From Cyanobacteria bacterium FACHB-502 (GTDB taxonomy: Bacteria; Cyanobacteriota; Cyanobacteriia; Elainellales; Elainellaceae): a stretch of 47,705 nucleotides of DNA. This document shows, piece after piece, positions 34,485 to 44,033 of this stretch. The stretch lies in NCBI GenBank assembly GCA_014695325.1, contig JACJNZ010000020.1:1-47705 (forward strand), given 5' to 3'. The notes under the pieces are model-generated. The model ran no database searches, was not told the origin of the DNA, and was given only the letters and a program-made list of their open reading frames with translations. A program made the position numbers and the translations under genes. Each line of letters starts with the position of its first letter. Within the stretch, counting starts at the first letter, position 1.

Positions 34485-34570
34485 AGGAGGAGATGGGGAA
34501 ATAAGGAAGGGAGAGATAGGGGAGGGGGAGAGGATATGAGAGATAGGGAGATAAGGGAGGTGGGAAGGTC
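34485..34570. repeat. Purine-rich low-complexity tract between cheA and the receptor gene
   Basis: Almost pure G/A/T sequence built from GGGAGATAG-like units. It fills half of the 169-bp spacer. Similar tracts encode linkers inside nearby genes. Confidence 0.8.
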
Positions 34571-34651
34571 AGGTGTTGATGGTTGTCGGTCTAATAGCTA
34601 AGAGGGTCACTAGCTCGGTTACTTACCCACTCACCCATTCACCTTTCCATC

Positions 34652-37618
34652 TCAACGAATCTTGAATCGTCCGACTTCTGCCTGAAGTGCCTGAGCAACC
34701 GATCGCAATTGTTCAAACGACTCGGAGACCTGGCCGGCAGCAGTAGAGTTTTGGTCTGCAATTTGTGCCACGGTGGTGATGGTGGCCGTTACAGTTTCCG
34801 AGGCTTGCGACTGGGTGACGGTGGCTTCGGCGATCGATTCGACCAGGGTGCTAATCTGGCGGCTGGCAGAGGTAATTTTATTGAGGCTCTGGCGAGTGTC
34901 GTCTACCAGGCGAGTTCCGGTGACCACCTGCTCGGTTCCGGCTTCCATTGCTCGCACCACTTCGTTTGTTTCGGCTTGAATGCTGGCAACGAGTTTTTCG
35001 ATTTCGGTGGTCGCTTCCGCAGACTGGCGGGCAAGACTTCGTACCTCTTCTGCAACTACTGCAAATCCTTTGCCGTCTTCTCCGGCTCTAGAAGCTTCGA
35101 TCGAGGCATTCAACGCCAGCATATTTGTTTGTGCAGCAAAGCCGCTAATCAGGTTCACCACGTTAGAAATTTTTTGTGATGATTCGCCTAATCGTTTTAC
35201 CTTCTTTGCCGTTTCCGCTACCGTTTCCCGAATTGCTAAAATTCCATCTACGGTACGGTTCATCGCTTCATCACCTTCCTGTACCGTTTGAGCCGCTTCC
35301 TGCACCGCTGCTTCTGCTTTTTCAGCACTGATTGCCACCAGCCGTACCGAGCTTGCCATTTCTTCGACGCGCTCCAGGGCTGCCAAAATTTCTTTTGCCT
35401 GCTCTGATGCGGAAGTGGTCAGTGTTCGGACGGCAGATTCGTTAGTGCTGGTGGTTTCTGCGACTTGCTCGGCGGCATCCTGCACCTGACGCACAATTTT
35501 TCGCAGGCTGGCGATCGTTGCATTGTAAGAATCTGCGACCGTCCCAATTTCGTCTTCGGTCACTTTTGCTCGTACGGTCAGATCGCCCTGGCTCACCGGG
35601 TCAACGTCGATGAGAAGCTGGAGGGCACTGCGCTGAAGTGCCTCTTTGAGCTGACGCTGTTCTTCTGCGAGATCCTGGGTTTGTTCAAGAAGCTGCACCC
35701 GTTCGATCACCATTCCGAGCTGGAGTCCGATCTGCTTCATAAAATCAACTTCAGAGGACTGCCAGGTATGGATCGAGTGACAGTAGTGGGCAATCAGCAG
35801 CCCGAATAGCTTGCCCTGGTTCACAATCGGAACACCCAGAATTGACCTCACCTTCAGGTTTTGCAGCAGTGCCAAATGCTCTGGATGAAAATCTGCCTCC
35901 ACAACATCGTTTTCTTGCAAAATGCGGTCTGCCAGATATTTTTCGCGGCTTGATGCCGGAATGCAGGGATCGCTGAGCTGCTCAAGAAACGCGCTAGGTA
36001 GACCTGCTTCGACCGATTCTGCCACGATCGCCCCACTCCAATCTGAATTAAACTGATAAATCACCATGCGATCGGAGCCTAGAAAATCACGGGCATCGGT
36101 GACGGTTTTTTGCAAGAGCGACGACATATCCTTGGCAGATGAAAGTTCTGTGCCTGTAATTTCAGCAGCCAGAGTTGCGCGGCGGGCGTTGAGCGTTTGC
36201 TCCTGCAAAAATTCCTTGACTCGAAACACCAGATTGTTAAACGTGAGTGCCAGGGTGCGGGCTTCCGCCGAGCCGACCGGATCAACCCTAATGTTTAGAT
36301 CTCCAGCAGACACCTGCTGTGCTTTAGCCGACAGGTCGTTGAGGGGAGCAGCCAAACGGCGCGATAGGGCGATTGCCAAGGCTGTTCCCACTGCTGCCAG
36401 AGCCAGAGCAATGATCGCGAAGAGGTTAAGCAACTCCCGACCTGCACCTTGAATTTCCGCGACATCCATTGAGGCGATCGACACCCAGCCGAGCCGGGGC
36501 ACGGTGGACACAGCATATTGCTTGTCCTGATAGCGAAACGAAGCAACCAGCGAGCGGGATTGTGCCGATTCGTCATTCGATTCGTCATTTTCATTACGGC
36601 TGCTGATCACCAGTCCTTGCACCGGAAAGTCATTCTGAAGCTGCTGCTGAAGCTCATTGAGCGATAGATTCTCCTCTAAACGCCGAGCTTCGATCAGACG
36701 CGCTGCCAAGGCTGAAATTACCTGTTCTCCTACAAGGGGGAGCTGTTCCTGGAATATCTTAATCTGTTCTCCCTCGGAGCTATAGCCTGCAATCACAGAG
36801 TTTGCGCTCGTATCAAGGAGCTGAACCTGCTGGGAACCACGAAAGCCAGCAATGTCAAGCTGAGTAGCAAGTTCTGCAAACGTATCATTCGAGGCAAAAA
36901 CTTTTACTACCCCCAGAAAGCTGTTGTTGCTGGGATCAACAATTCGCTGACTGATATTCACCCCGTACCGACGTACAGAAGCATCAAAGGCTAGTGCACT
37001 AATCCACTGCTGTTGAAATCTGCCCTGCTTCCACCATTCATCCTCGGACTGTACGAGGTTATCCGGCAGAACATTAAAGCCGACGTTGAAGCCATTCTTA
37101 TCAGTAACAATAATCTCTGCCAATTCTCCGGCTTTTGCCATCTCTACCAAAAAATCGTTGAGTTCTTGGCTTGGGGCAATCAGCTTCGTGCGGCTAAGCC
37201 GAGCTTCTAGTTCATTCGTAGACAGTTCTAATAAATTTTCTGATTCTGCCGTATTACTCGTGCTGCGAACTCGACTCAGCACAAAAGCATTTTTTGCAAC
37301 AACCGACGCAATGCCCAGCCCATCTTCGATACCGGAACTAATCACCTCACCTGACAGGAGTGCCTTTGCTTTCAGATCTTCGGTTAACTCAAACTCTGTT
37401 CTATTTTGCGTAATCAAATAGTCGGCAAAGGTGGCAAGTGCTACAGGCGCTAACGCCAGTGGCAACACGGTGAGCAAAAGCTGACTGCGAAGCCCTGCTC
37501 TGCTAAATCTAGAAAGCATTGCTCGAATTCCAGCAGAAGGGGATGGTTTAACCTGCGGCAAATCGTTTTGTACGACAGTCGGCTTAGAAGAGCTAGAGTT
37601 AAAGGGAATTTGCGTCAT
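34652..37618 (-). CDS. Methyl-accepting chemotaxis receptor, PixJ-like layout with degenerate CBCR-type GAF
   Basis: A 988-residue membrane receptor: TM1 near 46-64, a large periplasmic sensor (to about 395), TM2 (396-418), HAMP (418-470), GAF (490-655), second HAMP-like segment (665-725) and the MCP signalling domain (730-985) with a complete hairpin tip ([19 protein letters not shown]). The GAF looks like a phytochrome/cyanobacteriochrome GAF: it has [11 protein letters not shown] at residue 552 and H581. The canonical bilin cysteine would be at 580, exactly 28 residues after C552 as in TePixJ, but it is Glu (P-E-H). Bilin binding is therefore doubtful. GAGG lies eight bases before the ATG. 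Gene order supports coupling to the adjacent CheW and CheA. Confidence 0.92.
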   Translation of the reverse strand: MTQIPFNSSSSKPTVVQNDLPQVKPSPSAGIRAMLSRFSRAGLRSQLLLTVLPLALAPVALATFADYLITQNRTEFELTEDLKAKALLSGEVISSGIEDGLGIASVVAKNAFVLSRVRSTSNTAESENLLELSTNELEARLSRTKLIAPSQELNDFLVEMAKAGELAEIIVTDKNGFNVGFNVLPDNLVQSEDEWWKQGRFQQQWISALAFDASVRRYGVNISQRIVDPSNNSFLGVVKVFASNDTFAELATQLDIAGFRGSQQVQLLDTSANSVIAGYSSEGEQIKIFQEQLPLVGEQVISALAARLIEARRLEENLSLNELQQQLQNDFPVQGLVISSRNENDESNDESAQSRSLVASFRYQDKQYAVSTVPRLGWVSIASMDVAEIQGAGRELLNLFAIIALALAAVGTALAIALSRRLAAPLNDLSAKAQQVSAGDLNIRVDPVGSAEARTLALTFNNLVFRVKEFLQEQTLNARRATLAAEITGTELSSAKDMSSLLQKTVTDARDFLGSDRMVIYQFNSDWSGAIVAESVEAGLPSAFLEQLSDPCIPASSREKYLADRILQENDVVEADFHPEHLALLQNLKVRSILGVPIVNQGKLFGLLIAHYCHSIHTWQSSEVDFMKQIGLQLGMVIERVQLLEQTQDLAEEQRQLKEALQRSALQLLIDVDPVSQGDLTVRAKVTEDEIGTVADSYNATIASLRKIVRQVQDAAEQVAETTSTNESAVRTLTTSASEQAKEILAALERVEEMASSVRLVAISAEKAEAAVQEAAQTVQEGDEAMNRTVDGILAIRETVAETAKKVKRLGESSQKISNVVNLISGFAAQTNMLALNASIEASRAGEDGKGFAVVAEEVRSLARQSAEATTEIEKLVASIQAETNEVVRAMEAGTEQVVTGTRLVDDTRQSLNKITSASRQISTLVESIAEATVTQSQASETVTATITTVAQIADQNSTAAGQVSESFEQLRSVAQALQAEVGRFKIR

Positions 37619-37689
37619 GAGAAAAGCCTCAGCGTCTCGAAGGTAAATCGATCGAACAGACTCAATTAGTTGAAGATGAAGATAAACGA

Positions 37690-38382
37690 TCAGGAGAAAG
37701 GTTCAGATAAGCTCTGAAGAATTGCGGCACTATTGAGCAGCCAGTAACGAGGGGAAGTTTCGCTTTGCCAATATCCCCAAAAAAAATGATGCAAATTGGC
37801 AGACAAAGAATCAAGCTGCAAATTGGAAAGAAAATTTGATAAAGGATCTGACGAAGGATCAAATTCAGACAGCAAATGGAGACGATCGGCTGTGCATTCC
37901 ACCATGTCCTCAATCTGATTAACAACCAGCCCGACCATCGCCTTCTCGTTTGACTCGTTCATTCCGCGCAGCACAACGACGGTATGTTTAGCACCATAGT
38001 TCGGCTGCTCATACCAGGGCGAGAATCCCAACAGATGGTTTAAATCCACCATCCACAGTACTTCGCCGCGCCAGTTATACACGCCCATTACCCACGGCGG
38101 TAGATGAAAAATGGGCACAATTTGACCGATCGCCACCGTCAGAATTTCCACCAGATGCGGGGCCGGGAGCAGTGCAGGCAGCGAGTGATCCAGCAACAAC
38201 TGAAGATATAGCCCTTCGGCAAGCATTGGGGCAGCCATCGACGACTGAACAGAATCAAGCGGAGAAGAGAGGGGTTGAGAAGCCATGTTTAACAGGTGAT
38301 ATCTGGCAGGTAATGTCTGTTGGGTAATGTCCCGCGGGTAATATTTGACGGGGGCTATCGATCGAGAATTGCGATCAGGCAT
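37690..38382 (-). CDS. cheW: CheW-type adaptor, PixI-like
   Basis: A 230-residue CheW-domain protein that links receptor and CheA. The domain runs from about residue 50, with [42 protein letters not shown] and [19 protein letters not shown], all typical CheW blocks. It is longer than a minimal CheW (about 160) because of a 30-residue N-terminal extension encoded by a repetitive GGTAATGTC-rich stretch. The ATG at 38382 overlaps the end of the CheY-like gene by 8 bp, indicating coupled translation; a second ATG at 38286 would give 198 residues but has no ribosome site. Third gene of the cluster. Confidence 0.88.
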   Translation of the reverse strand: MPDRNSRSIAPVKYYPRDITQQTLPARYHLLNMASQPLSSPLDSVQSSMAAPMLAEGLYLQLLLDHSLPALLPAPHLVEILTVAIGQIVPIFHLPPWVMGVYNWRGEVLWMVDLNHLLGFSPWYEQPNYGAKHTVVVLRGMNESNEKAMVGLVVNQIEDMVECTADRLHLLSEFDPSSDPLSNFLSNLQLDSLSANLHHFFWGYWQSETSPRYWLLNSAAILQSLSEPFS

Positions 38383-38740
38383 CCATTAACTGATTCACCG
38401 TTCGCATCAGCTCATCTTGATCGATCGGTTTTGCCAGATAGGCATCAGCCCCCTGCTTCATGCCCCAAAACTTATCCATATCGCTGCCTTTAGTAGAGCA
38501 GATAATCACGGGAATTTTGCTGGTTTCCGTTTCCGCTTTTAGCTCACGGCAGATCTCAAAGCCACTGCGATCGGGCAACACCACATCCAGAATAATCACG
38601 TCAAACTGATGCTGTTTCACCCGATCGAAAGCTTCTTCTGCCGTTTGTGCTGTTTGTACCTGAATGCCTTCCTTTCTTAAGCAGCCTGCCAACACTTCCT
38701 TATCCGTCAAGCTATCTTCAACGATTAACACAGTACTCAT
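38375..38740 (-). CDS. CheY-like single-domain response regulator, PixH-like
   Basis: A 121-residue stand-alone receiver. The acidic pocket is in VLIVEDSLTD, the phospho-acceptor Asp in VIILDVVLPDRSG, the switch residues in VIICSTKG (Ser/Thr), and the conserved Lys in YLAKPIDQ. No output domain, so it acts by protein contact. The ATG at 38740 has AAGGAG nine bases upstream; the frame opens 17 codons earlier through a duplicated 16-bp sequence (GATACAAACCCTTTA at 38757 and 38773) that is probably leader. The gene order PatA-like, CheY, CheW, receptor, CheA equals pixG-H-I-J-L. Confidence 0.92.
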   Translation of the reverse strand: MSTVLIVEDSLTDKEVLAGCLRKEGIQVQTAQTAEEAFDRVKQHQFDVIILDVVLPDRSGFEICRELKAETETSKIPVIICSTKGSDMDKFWGMKQGADAYLAKPIDQDELMRTVNQLMDA

Positions 38741-38805
38741 TTTGCTGTTCTCCTTTGATACAAACCCTTTAGGATACAAACCCTTTATCACTGCTCAAAT
38801 GTCCT

Positions 38806-40110
38806 CTAAACTCGCTGTCTAATTAATCGCTGAATGATGCTTAAAATCACCGCAGGTTCCATTGGCTTACTTAAAAAATCCGTTGCGCCCAGCAGTCTTG
38901 CTCTTACTTGATCCACAATGCCGTCATTTCCAGTCAGGATAATAATCGGCGTTTCCTTAAACCGCGATACTTTACGAAGCTGACTGCAAATTTCATAGCC
39001 GTTTGTATCGGGCATGATTAGATCTAGAAAAATAATGTCTGGTTTCTTTGTCAGCAATGTGGCGATCGCTCTGGCGGGTTCGGTAATTGCAATAAACCGA
39101 TAGCCTGCTGCTCGAATCACCTGCTCCATCGACTGGCAAATCATCAAACTGTCATCGATACAGGCAACCATTGGCGGAGTCACTTCCGCAGCATAAACAA
39201 AACGGTTTGACCCAGATGAAATTGGCGTCTCAGGTGCTTGTAATAGCTCAATCCAGCCTGACTGCACATAGGGCAACAGCACCTCCATAAAGGGTTGAAC
39301 GGGTCGCTGGGTTTTGAGTGCCAGGTCGCGCAGCGTGTGCTGACCATCCAGCAGCGTCATCAGCGTCTTAAACACCTGTGGAGACGTTTCTGCCTGCAAA
39401 TAATCGGGCTGACGGACGATCGGCGCAAGATTGGGCGAATAGGGGCTGAGCTTTGCTTCAAACCACTGCTGCCACTGCACTTCAACTGCGGTAAAAATTG
39501 TTTCTTCTGCCAGTTTTGCTGGCTTGATCGCGATCGATGGGCTTGATTGCTCCACAATGTTCCCCAGGGGCGATCGCGGCGGACATCGCCGGAGCTGGTG
39601 GGAAACGTTTGCCGCTTGAGTAATATCAAACAGCAGCTCAATTAAAATCTGCTCAATGATCTGAACGTGGTTCTGGGGTGTAATTTGTCGCTGAAGCAGC
39701 AGGCGATCGAGCTGTTGATATTCCCAGCAGTCTGCTAAAGTTCCTCCGTTCTCTGAAGCATGCTCTGAAGGATTGAGTTCTAAAGAATTTGCCTGATGCA
39801 ATCGATCGATCGACTTATTCAATAAATGCGGACAACAGGATAAAAGATGCCGCTGCCAGCGTCGAAGTGAATGACTGCCGCCTGTCCCGTAGCACAAATT
39901 TCCCCGCTCTAGAAAAACGATCCATTCTCGCCCATCGGCAGACAAAGCCGTTCTTTCGGGTGAAGATCCTTCACGCCAAACAACTTGCCCGCTGAATTCT
40001 AGCCGTTTCAGAGTTTTGATAGTCCGAACAATTTTAGTTGCAGCGTATCGTCGTTGATAGTCAGGAAATGGAAGAGCATTTGGACGCATCCTTTCTTCTG
40101 CTGGCAGCAT
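38806..40110 (-). CDS. PatA/PixG-type response regulator
   Basis: A 434-residue protein. The N-terminal 290 residues resemble the PatA-type (PATAN/DUF4388) region, with LEFSGQVVWR near 40 and LLDGQHTLRDLALKTQRPVQ near 235. The C-terminal receiver (313-430) has VACIDDSLMI, the phospho-acceptor in IIFLDLIMPDTNG, and FLSKPMEP. PixG-type regulators control pilus motors in phototaxis and PatA governs heterocyst pattern; here the position at the head of a Che cluster favours motility. The start could be ATG 40110 or ATG 40089; neither has a strong ribosome site. It is probably the first gene of the long signalling transcript, with 640 bp of upstream sequence. Confidence 0.85.
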   Translation of the reverse strand: MLPAEERMRPNALPFPDYQRRYAATKIVRTIKTLKRLEFSGQVVWREGSSPERTALSADGREWIVFLERGNLCYGTGGSHSLRRWQRHLLSCCPHLLNKSIDRLHQANSLELNPSEHASENGGTLADCWEYQQLDRLLLQRQITPQNHVQIIEQILIELLFDITQAANVSHQLRRCPPRSPLGNIVEQSSPSIAIKPAKLAEETIFTAVEVQWQQWFEAKLSPYSPNLAPIVRQPDYLQAETSPQVFKTLMTLLDGQHTLRDLALKTQRPVQPFMEVLLPYVQSGWIELLQAPETPISSGSNRFVYAAEVTPPMVACIDDSLMICQSMEQVIRAAGYRFIAITEPARAIATLLTKKPDIIFLDLIMPDTNGYEICSQLRKVSRFKETPIIILTGNDGIVDQVRARLLGATDFLSKPMEPAVILSIIQRLIRQRV

Positions 40111-40751
40111 CGTGAATCAAAGAGAGATAAACAAGAACACCAGAACCAATCACTAAATAACAGGAAGACGACACAGCCAAACCTTTTCTACAACAGGGTA
40201 AATCGAAAGAGGAATGTAATATAGACTTTTACAGCAACACAAATCTAGACCCGGAAACAAATCGCGCTGAAGCGATCGCAACAGCAATTCTGCCTGAATT
40301 AGATTAACAAACACGACGCCCAAATCAGGCAAACTTCTCACCTTGAAGAATCGCCTTCTACTTAGTGTCTTCTACTTAATGGATGAACTGGGTAAAGGCA
40401 GACGGCAAATGCCGAAAGGGTAAATGCTGGATAAAAGTAGAAAACGATCGTTGAAACGCCCTGATTTTTGAGCCGGTTCCGATAAGGTAGCGGTTACGGC
40501 CTTCTACTTTACGGCTTTCTACTTATAAAGTGATTACACGAAAGTGATTACACGAAAAAGCGATTACACGAAAGTGATTACGCTTTTGAATCGGTCACAC
40601 TCTTCCTCATTTTCTCGCTTGAACTGGCGATGGGCAAGATGCAATGACCCGATTTCTATGAGAACTTGATTCTGATCGGTAAATTTTGAGTAAATTTTAA
40701 AAGAGTAAACTCTTAAAAGAGAATAGAGTTCTCTGTGCGGGGCAGCAAAAG
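40111..40751. other. 641-bp spacer upstream of the signalling operon
   Basis: No convincing gene. Short open frames exist on the minus strand (40153-40341 and 40564-40755) but lack ribosome sites and family-like features. The stretch holds duplicated CTTCTACTT motifs (near 40364, 40501, 40517) and the repeat array at 40527-40582. It should contain the promoter of the PixG-led operon, which I could not place. Confidence 0.6.
40527..40582. repeat. Four tandem 14-16 bp repeats (GTGATTACACGAAA type)
   Basis: Units begin at 40527, 40541, 40555 (two extra A and one G-to-C change) and 40571 (truncated). The array follows the sensor-kinase stop by about 220 bp on the minus strand, so it lies in its 3' flank and upstream of the PixG-led operon. 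Confidence 0.85.
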
Positions 40752-41882
40752 TCACGTTTTCTTATTCACTTTGTTAGCGATCGGCAGCGAAAACTTGAAA
40801 GTGCTGCCGTGGCCAAACTGGCTTTCTGCTTCGATCGTGCCATCCTGAAGCTCGACCAGTCGCCGACAAATTGCCAGTCCGATTCCCGTACCGCCTGAAT
40901 TGCGATTGCGCGATCGATCTGCCCGCCAAAATCGCTCGAACACATGGGGCAAATCTTCTTCTGCGATGCCCTGTCCTGTGTCGATCACTGCCACCCAGAC
41001 TTTATCCGCTTCTGAACGCAACTGAACAACGATCGATCCCTCCGGCGTGTAGCGGATTGCATTCCCGATCAAATTCACCACAATCTGCTCAACCCGAAAC
41101 GGATCGGCGTTCACCATCGGAGCCTCAGCAGGAACATCGAGCAGAAGTTTTGGGCTGTCTTCGGCAATGAGCTGATCGGCAAATCGCTGCACAATTCCTG
41201 TCAATAAAGGACGCAAATCGAGCGGACGCGCATCGATCGGCAAATAGCCTGCCTCCATCTTGGAAAGCTCTTGCAAATCATTCACCAATCGCTGCATCCG
41301 AGTCGTTTCCTTGGCAAGGCGATCGTAGATTTCAGTCGAAGGTTCGATCGTCCCGTCTGATAAGCCCTCCAGATAGCCCCGCAGAATCGTGAGCGGTGTT
41401 CTTAGCTCGTGGCTTAGGTCGCTAACCAGTTCGCGCCGCCGCTGTTCGACGCCTTCTAGAGTGGCTGCCATTCGGTTAAAGCTGGTGGCAAGCTGATCAA
41501 GTTCCGGGATTTCGCTGCTAGGAACGCGCTCTTCTAGCTGTCCGGCAGCAAATTTTTTGGTGATCTCCTCCATCTGAATCAGCGGCTTCACGATTCGCCT
41601 GGTTACCAGATAGCTCAGTCCGCCTGCCGTTGTCGCTCCGACCACCACAGACCAGAGAGCACCCCGGCTCCAGGCATCTTCAAACCGACGAATAAGCTGA
41701 GTTCGCACTTCTCCCACACGCCAGCCGCCAACTTCGATCTGTCGCAGATACAGCGCGAAAAAACGCGGCGATGAAATTTTGCCCACTGCCAGCAGAGTCA
41801 GCAGCCCGACAATCATCACAATAATGTGCGAAAAAAATAGCCGCGATCCTAGACTCGGTTTTGCCGTCTTAAGTTTTTTCAT
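40752..41882 (-). CDS. Membrane sensor histidine kinase (BaeS/EnvZ-like)
   Basis: A 376-residue kinase: TM1 about 17-35, a short periplasmic loop of roughly 40 residues, TM2 about 75-95, HAMP (95-147), HisKA with LVSDLSHELRTPLTIL (phospho-accepting His near 158) and HATPase (260-370) with NLIGNAIRYT, DTGQGI and GGTGIGLAI. The periplasmic loop is small for a ligand-binding sensor, so it may sense the membrane or a partner protein. Its ATG overlaps the TGA of the PEBP lipoprotein gene as ATGA. No response regulator lies beside it, so the partner is encoded elsewhere or among the orphan receivers of the previous cluster. Confidence 0.92.
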   Translation of the reverse strand: MKKLKTAKPSLGSRLFFSHIIVMIVGLLTLLAVGKISSPRFFALYLRQIEVGGWRVGEVRTQLIRRFEDAWSRGALWSVVVGATTAGGLSYLVTRRIVKPLIQMEEITKKFAAGQLEERVPSSEIPELDQLATSFNRMAATLEGVEQRRRELVSDLSHELRTPLTILRGYLEGLSDGTIEPSTEIYDRLAKETTRMQRLVNDLQELSKMEAGYLPIDARPLDLRPLLTGIVQRFADQLIAEDSPKLLLDVPAEAPMVNADPFRVEQIVVNLIGNAIRYTPEGSIVVQLRSEADKVWVAVIDTGQGIAEEDLPHVFERFWRADRSRNRNSGGTGIGLAICRRLVELQDGTIEAESQFGHGSTFKFSLPIANKVNKKT

Positions 41883-42532
41883 GGGCGGCGATAGCGACCG
41901 ATTAATTCTGCTTGTGCTAGCGTATGCCCTTCCATTGCTTTGCTGACCTCGATCGGGCTTGCTCCCGGCGGGAGATCCAGAAACTTATCTAAAGCATACA
42001 GTCTAAACACATAGCGGTGGCTTCCACTGACAGTTTCATCCGGCAAACAGGGACCGCCATAGCCAAATTTGCCAAAATCACTTTTGCCGTGGGTCCCTCC
42101 CTGGCTCAGCAGCGGATTCGCCGGAACCCCTTCGGGCAACTGGCGCAAATCGGGCGGCAAATCATACAGCAACCAGTGCGTTTTTCCCGCCGCGTCGGGG
42201 TCAGTGACCACCACTGCCAAACTCTTTGTCTCTGCCGGAGGTTCGTCCCAGCTCAGGGCAGGTGAAAGGTTTTGCCCATCACAGGTATTTTTCGCCGGGA
42301 TCATGCCATCCGCAGCAAAGGCAGCACTGCTCAGGGTCATCGTTTTACCGGACTGCCCTGATACAGCACTGCCTTGATTTTCTTTCACCTGATTTTGAGC
42401 AGAATTTCTAGACTGGCTCGATCGCGGCGCACAGCCTAGTAACCCCAGTCCAACCAGCCCGATCGCCTTAGCACTGACTGCCAGAACCGATCGCCGCCCA
42501 ATAGCTCCATCAGGGAATTTGCTCCCCATCAT
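41879..42532 (-). CDS. PEBP (YbhB/YbcL-type) lipoprotein
   Basis: A 217-residue member of the phosphatidylethanolamine-binding/Raf-kinase-inhibitor-like family. The N-terminus has charged residues (GRRSVLAV, resembling a twin-arginine-like start) and a hydrophobic stretch ending in a lipobox-like GLLGC, so it is probably an exported lipoprotein. The PEBP domain follows from about residue 65: IPAKNTCDGQNLSPALSW, the VVTDPDA ligand-site motif, THWLLYDLP and YGGPCLPD...SHRYVFRLYALD. Its stop overlaps the start of a sensor kinase as ATGA. Binding to small phosphate or lipid ligands is expected; the kinase pairing suggests a sensory role, which is inference. Confidence 0.88.
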   Translation of the reverse strand: MMGSKFPDGAIGRRSVLAVSAKAIGLVGLGLLGCAPRSSQSRNSAQNQVKENQGSAVSGQSGKTMTLSSAAFAADGMIPAKNTCDGQNLSPALSWDEPPAETKSLAVVVTDPDAAGKTHWLLYDLPPDLRQLPEGVPANPLLSQGGTHGKSDFGKFGYGGPCLPDETVSGSHRYVFRLYALDKFLDLPPGASPIEVSKAMEGHTLAQAELIGRYRRP

Positions 42533-42678
42533 TACTGCTGCCTATCTGATTCAGTGTTCTGGTTCGATCTTAGGCGAATTTTGGGGGGAGTTGAACGCGA
42601 TCGTAACTAGGCGAATTTCGAGGCATTTAAGCTGCGGTCGCACTCTGGCTATCCGCTCTTGATGCGCTCAATCCCAAT

Positions 42679-42966
42679 CTACAGGTCGTAGATCAGACAC
42701 TCGATGCGGCTGGGAAATTCTTCGCAGTAGCGATCGAAAGCGGTGCCGCGCTTTGCCTTTTGCTGACGGTGAGATTTTTCAGCCATCAGTTCTTCGACAA
42801 TATCCCAGGCAACCACTGCCTCAGTTGAAGTAATGCCCTGAGCCGTCGTCACCGTGCGGGCATAGTCGAGCGCGTCCTGAATTCTTTGATCCAGCGAGAT
42901 CATTGCTTCCCCAGAAGCATCGAACCGATCCGCCGACTGATCAAAACGAGAAATCGATTGAACCAT
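42679..42966 (-). CDS. cp12: CP12-family protein lacking the N-terminal cysteine pair
   Basis: A 95-residue protein whose second half matches CP12, the disordered redox switch that ties glyceraldehyde-3-phosphate dehydrogenase to phosphoribulokinase in the dark. The AWDIVEEL core motif is present, and the C-terminal pair C81-X8-C90 with final ECLIYDL has the canonical spacing. The N-terminal cysteine pair that flanks the central motif in standard CP12 is missing (positions read VTTAQGITSTEA). The first 20 residues are a variant extension. The intact C-terminus should still bind the dehydrogenase, while kinase binding may be altered. AAGGA lies eleven bases before the ATG. It is divergent from ycf23. 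Confidence 0.87.
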   Translation of the reverse strand: MVQSISRFDQSADRFDASGEAMISLDQRIQDALDYARTVTTAQGITSTEAVVAWDIVEELMAEKSHRQQKAKRGTAFDRYCEEFPSRIECLIYDL

Positions 42967-43283
42967 GATTGCAAAAGTCCTTGAAGTGAAATGGTGAACT
43001 TAGTCAAACTGCCAGCCAAGCCAGCAAAAAAGCATGATTGGAGAGAACTTGAAGCTCTTAACTCTCCTGCATACTTCCAGTATATTCATAACCAATTGAA
43101 ATTTCGGGTTCGGAAAACCATAACTCTGTTTAATCTTTCATTCAGAAAACCGCCCCTCGTCCCCCCATCCCCTATCTCTCCAGATCCCCCCCAATCCCGA
43201 CCAGGACTAGCACAATATCCGAATGACCGATAGGATTTTTGGATGTAGAACGATCGTCTCGTTATTAAAGGTTGGAGAAATCC
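42967..43283. other. Divergent spacer between the CP12 and ycf23 genes
   Basis: Contains a C-rich tract (43150-43195) of the same low-complexity kind as the G-rich tracts elsewhere, read from the other strand. Open frames here look like chance. Both promoters should be in this interval but no clear -10/-35 pair stands out. Confidence 0.5.
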
Positions 43284-44033
43284 ATGACCATTCCTTCCAC
43301 ACTTCAACTGGCATTCCAGCAAGCAAACGCCCTGAAAGTAATCAGTGGCTTGACCAATTTTGATGCCGATCGCGTTGCTGCTGTCGTAAAAGCTGCCGAT
43401 CGCGGCGGGGCAACCTTTGTAGACATTGCTGCCGATGCCGACCTCGTGCGGATGGCAAAGCAGCTCACCCACCTGCCGATTTGCGTTTCCGCGATTGAGC
43501 CTGAAAAATTTGTAGCGGCGATCGAAGCAGGCGCAGACCTGATCGAAATCGGCAACTTCGACCCCTTCTACGCCCAGGGCATCCGGTTTGAAGCGGCGGA
43601 AGTCCTCGAACTGACCCGGCGGACTCGCGCCCTGTTGCCCCATATCACTCTGTCAGTCACGGTTCCCCACATCCTGGAACTCGACCAGCAGGTGCAGCTT
43701 GCCGAAGCACTGGTTCAAGTAGGCGTAGACATCATCCAGACCGAAGGCGGCACTAGCAGCCAGCCCACCCACGCCGGAACCCTGGGACTGATCGAAAAAG
43801 CAGCTCCCACCCTGGCAGCCGCCTCTGAAATCTCTCGCGTTGTCAGCGTCCCCGTTCTTTGTGCTTCCGGTTTATCCAGCGTCACCGCACCTCTGGCGAT
43901 CGCCGCAGGCGCATCAGGAATCGGAGTCGGCTCTGCTATCAACCGCCTGAACGATGAAGTTGCCATGATCGCCGTGGTCCGCAGTCTAGTGGAAGCGATG
44001 GGAACGGTGAGCCGGGGACGGGTCTCTGTGTGA
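43284..44033 (+). CDS. ycf23: Ycf23 / DUF561 protein
   Basis: A 249-residue TIM-barrel-like protein conserved in cyanobacteria and red-lineage plastids. Recognisable blocks are ALKVISGLTNFD near the start, FVDIAADADLV, LPICVSAIEP, DLIEIGNFDPFYAQGI and DIIQTEGGTSS, then VPVLCASGLS and a phosphate-binding-like GASGIGVGSAI near the end. The last block resembles those of TIM-barrel enzymes that bind phosphorylated ligands, but no reaction is established for the family. ATG 43284 is preferred to the TTG at 43272 because GGAG lies six bases upstream. It is a single gene with a low-complexity tail after the stop. Confidence 0.93.
   Translation: MTIPSTLQLAFQQANALKVISGLTNFDADRVAAVVKAADRGGATFVDIAADADLVRMAKQLTHLPICVSAIEPEKFVAAIEAGADLIEIGNFDPFYAQGIRFEAAEVLELTRRTRALLPHITLSVTVPHILELDQQVQLAEALVQVGVDIIQTEGGTSSQPTHAGTLGLIEKAAPTLAAASEISRVVSVPVLCASGLSSVTAPLAIAAGASGIGVGSAINRLNDEVAMIAVVRSLVEAMGTVSRGRVSV

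Noticed and set aside
40153-40755. Two short minus-strand frames in the PixG upstream spacer
   Set aside because: No ribosome sites; one runs through the tandem repeats and abuts the kinase stop. Treated as non-coding.
43086-43643. 185-residue minus-strand frame opposite ycf23
   Set aside because: Antisense to a well-recognised gene and rich in Gly/Arg/Phe as expected of a shadow frame.
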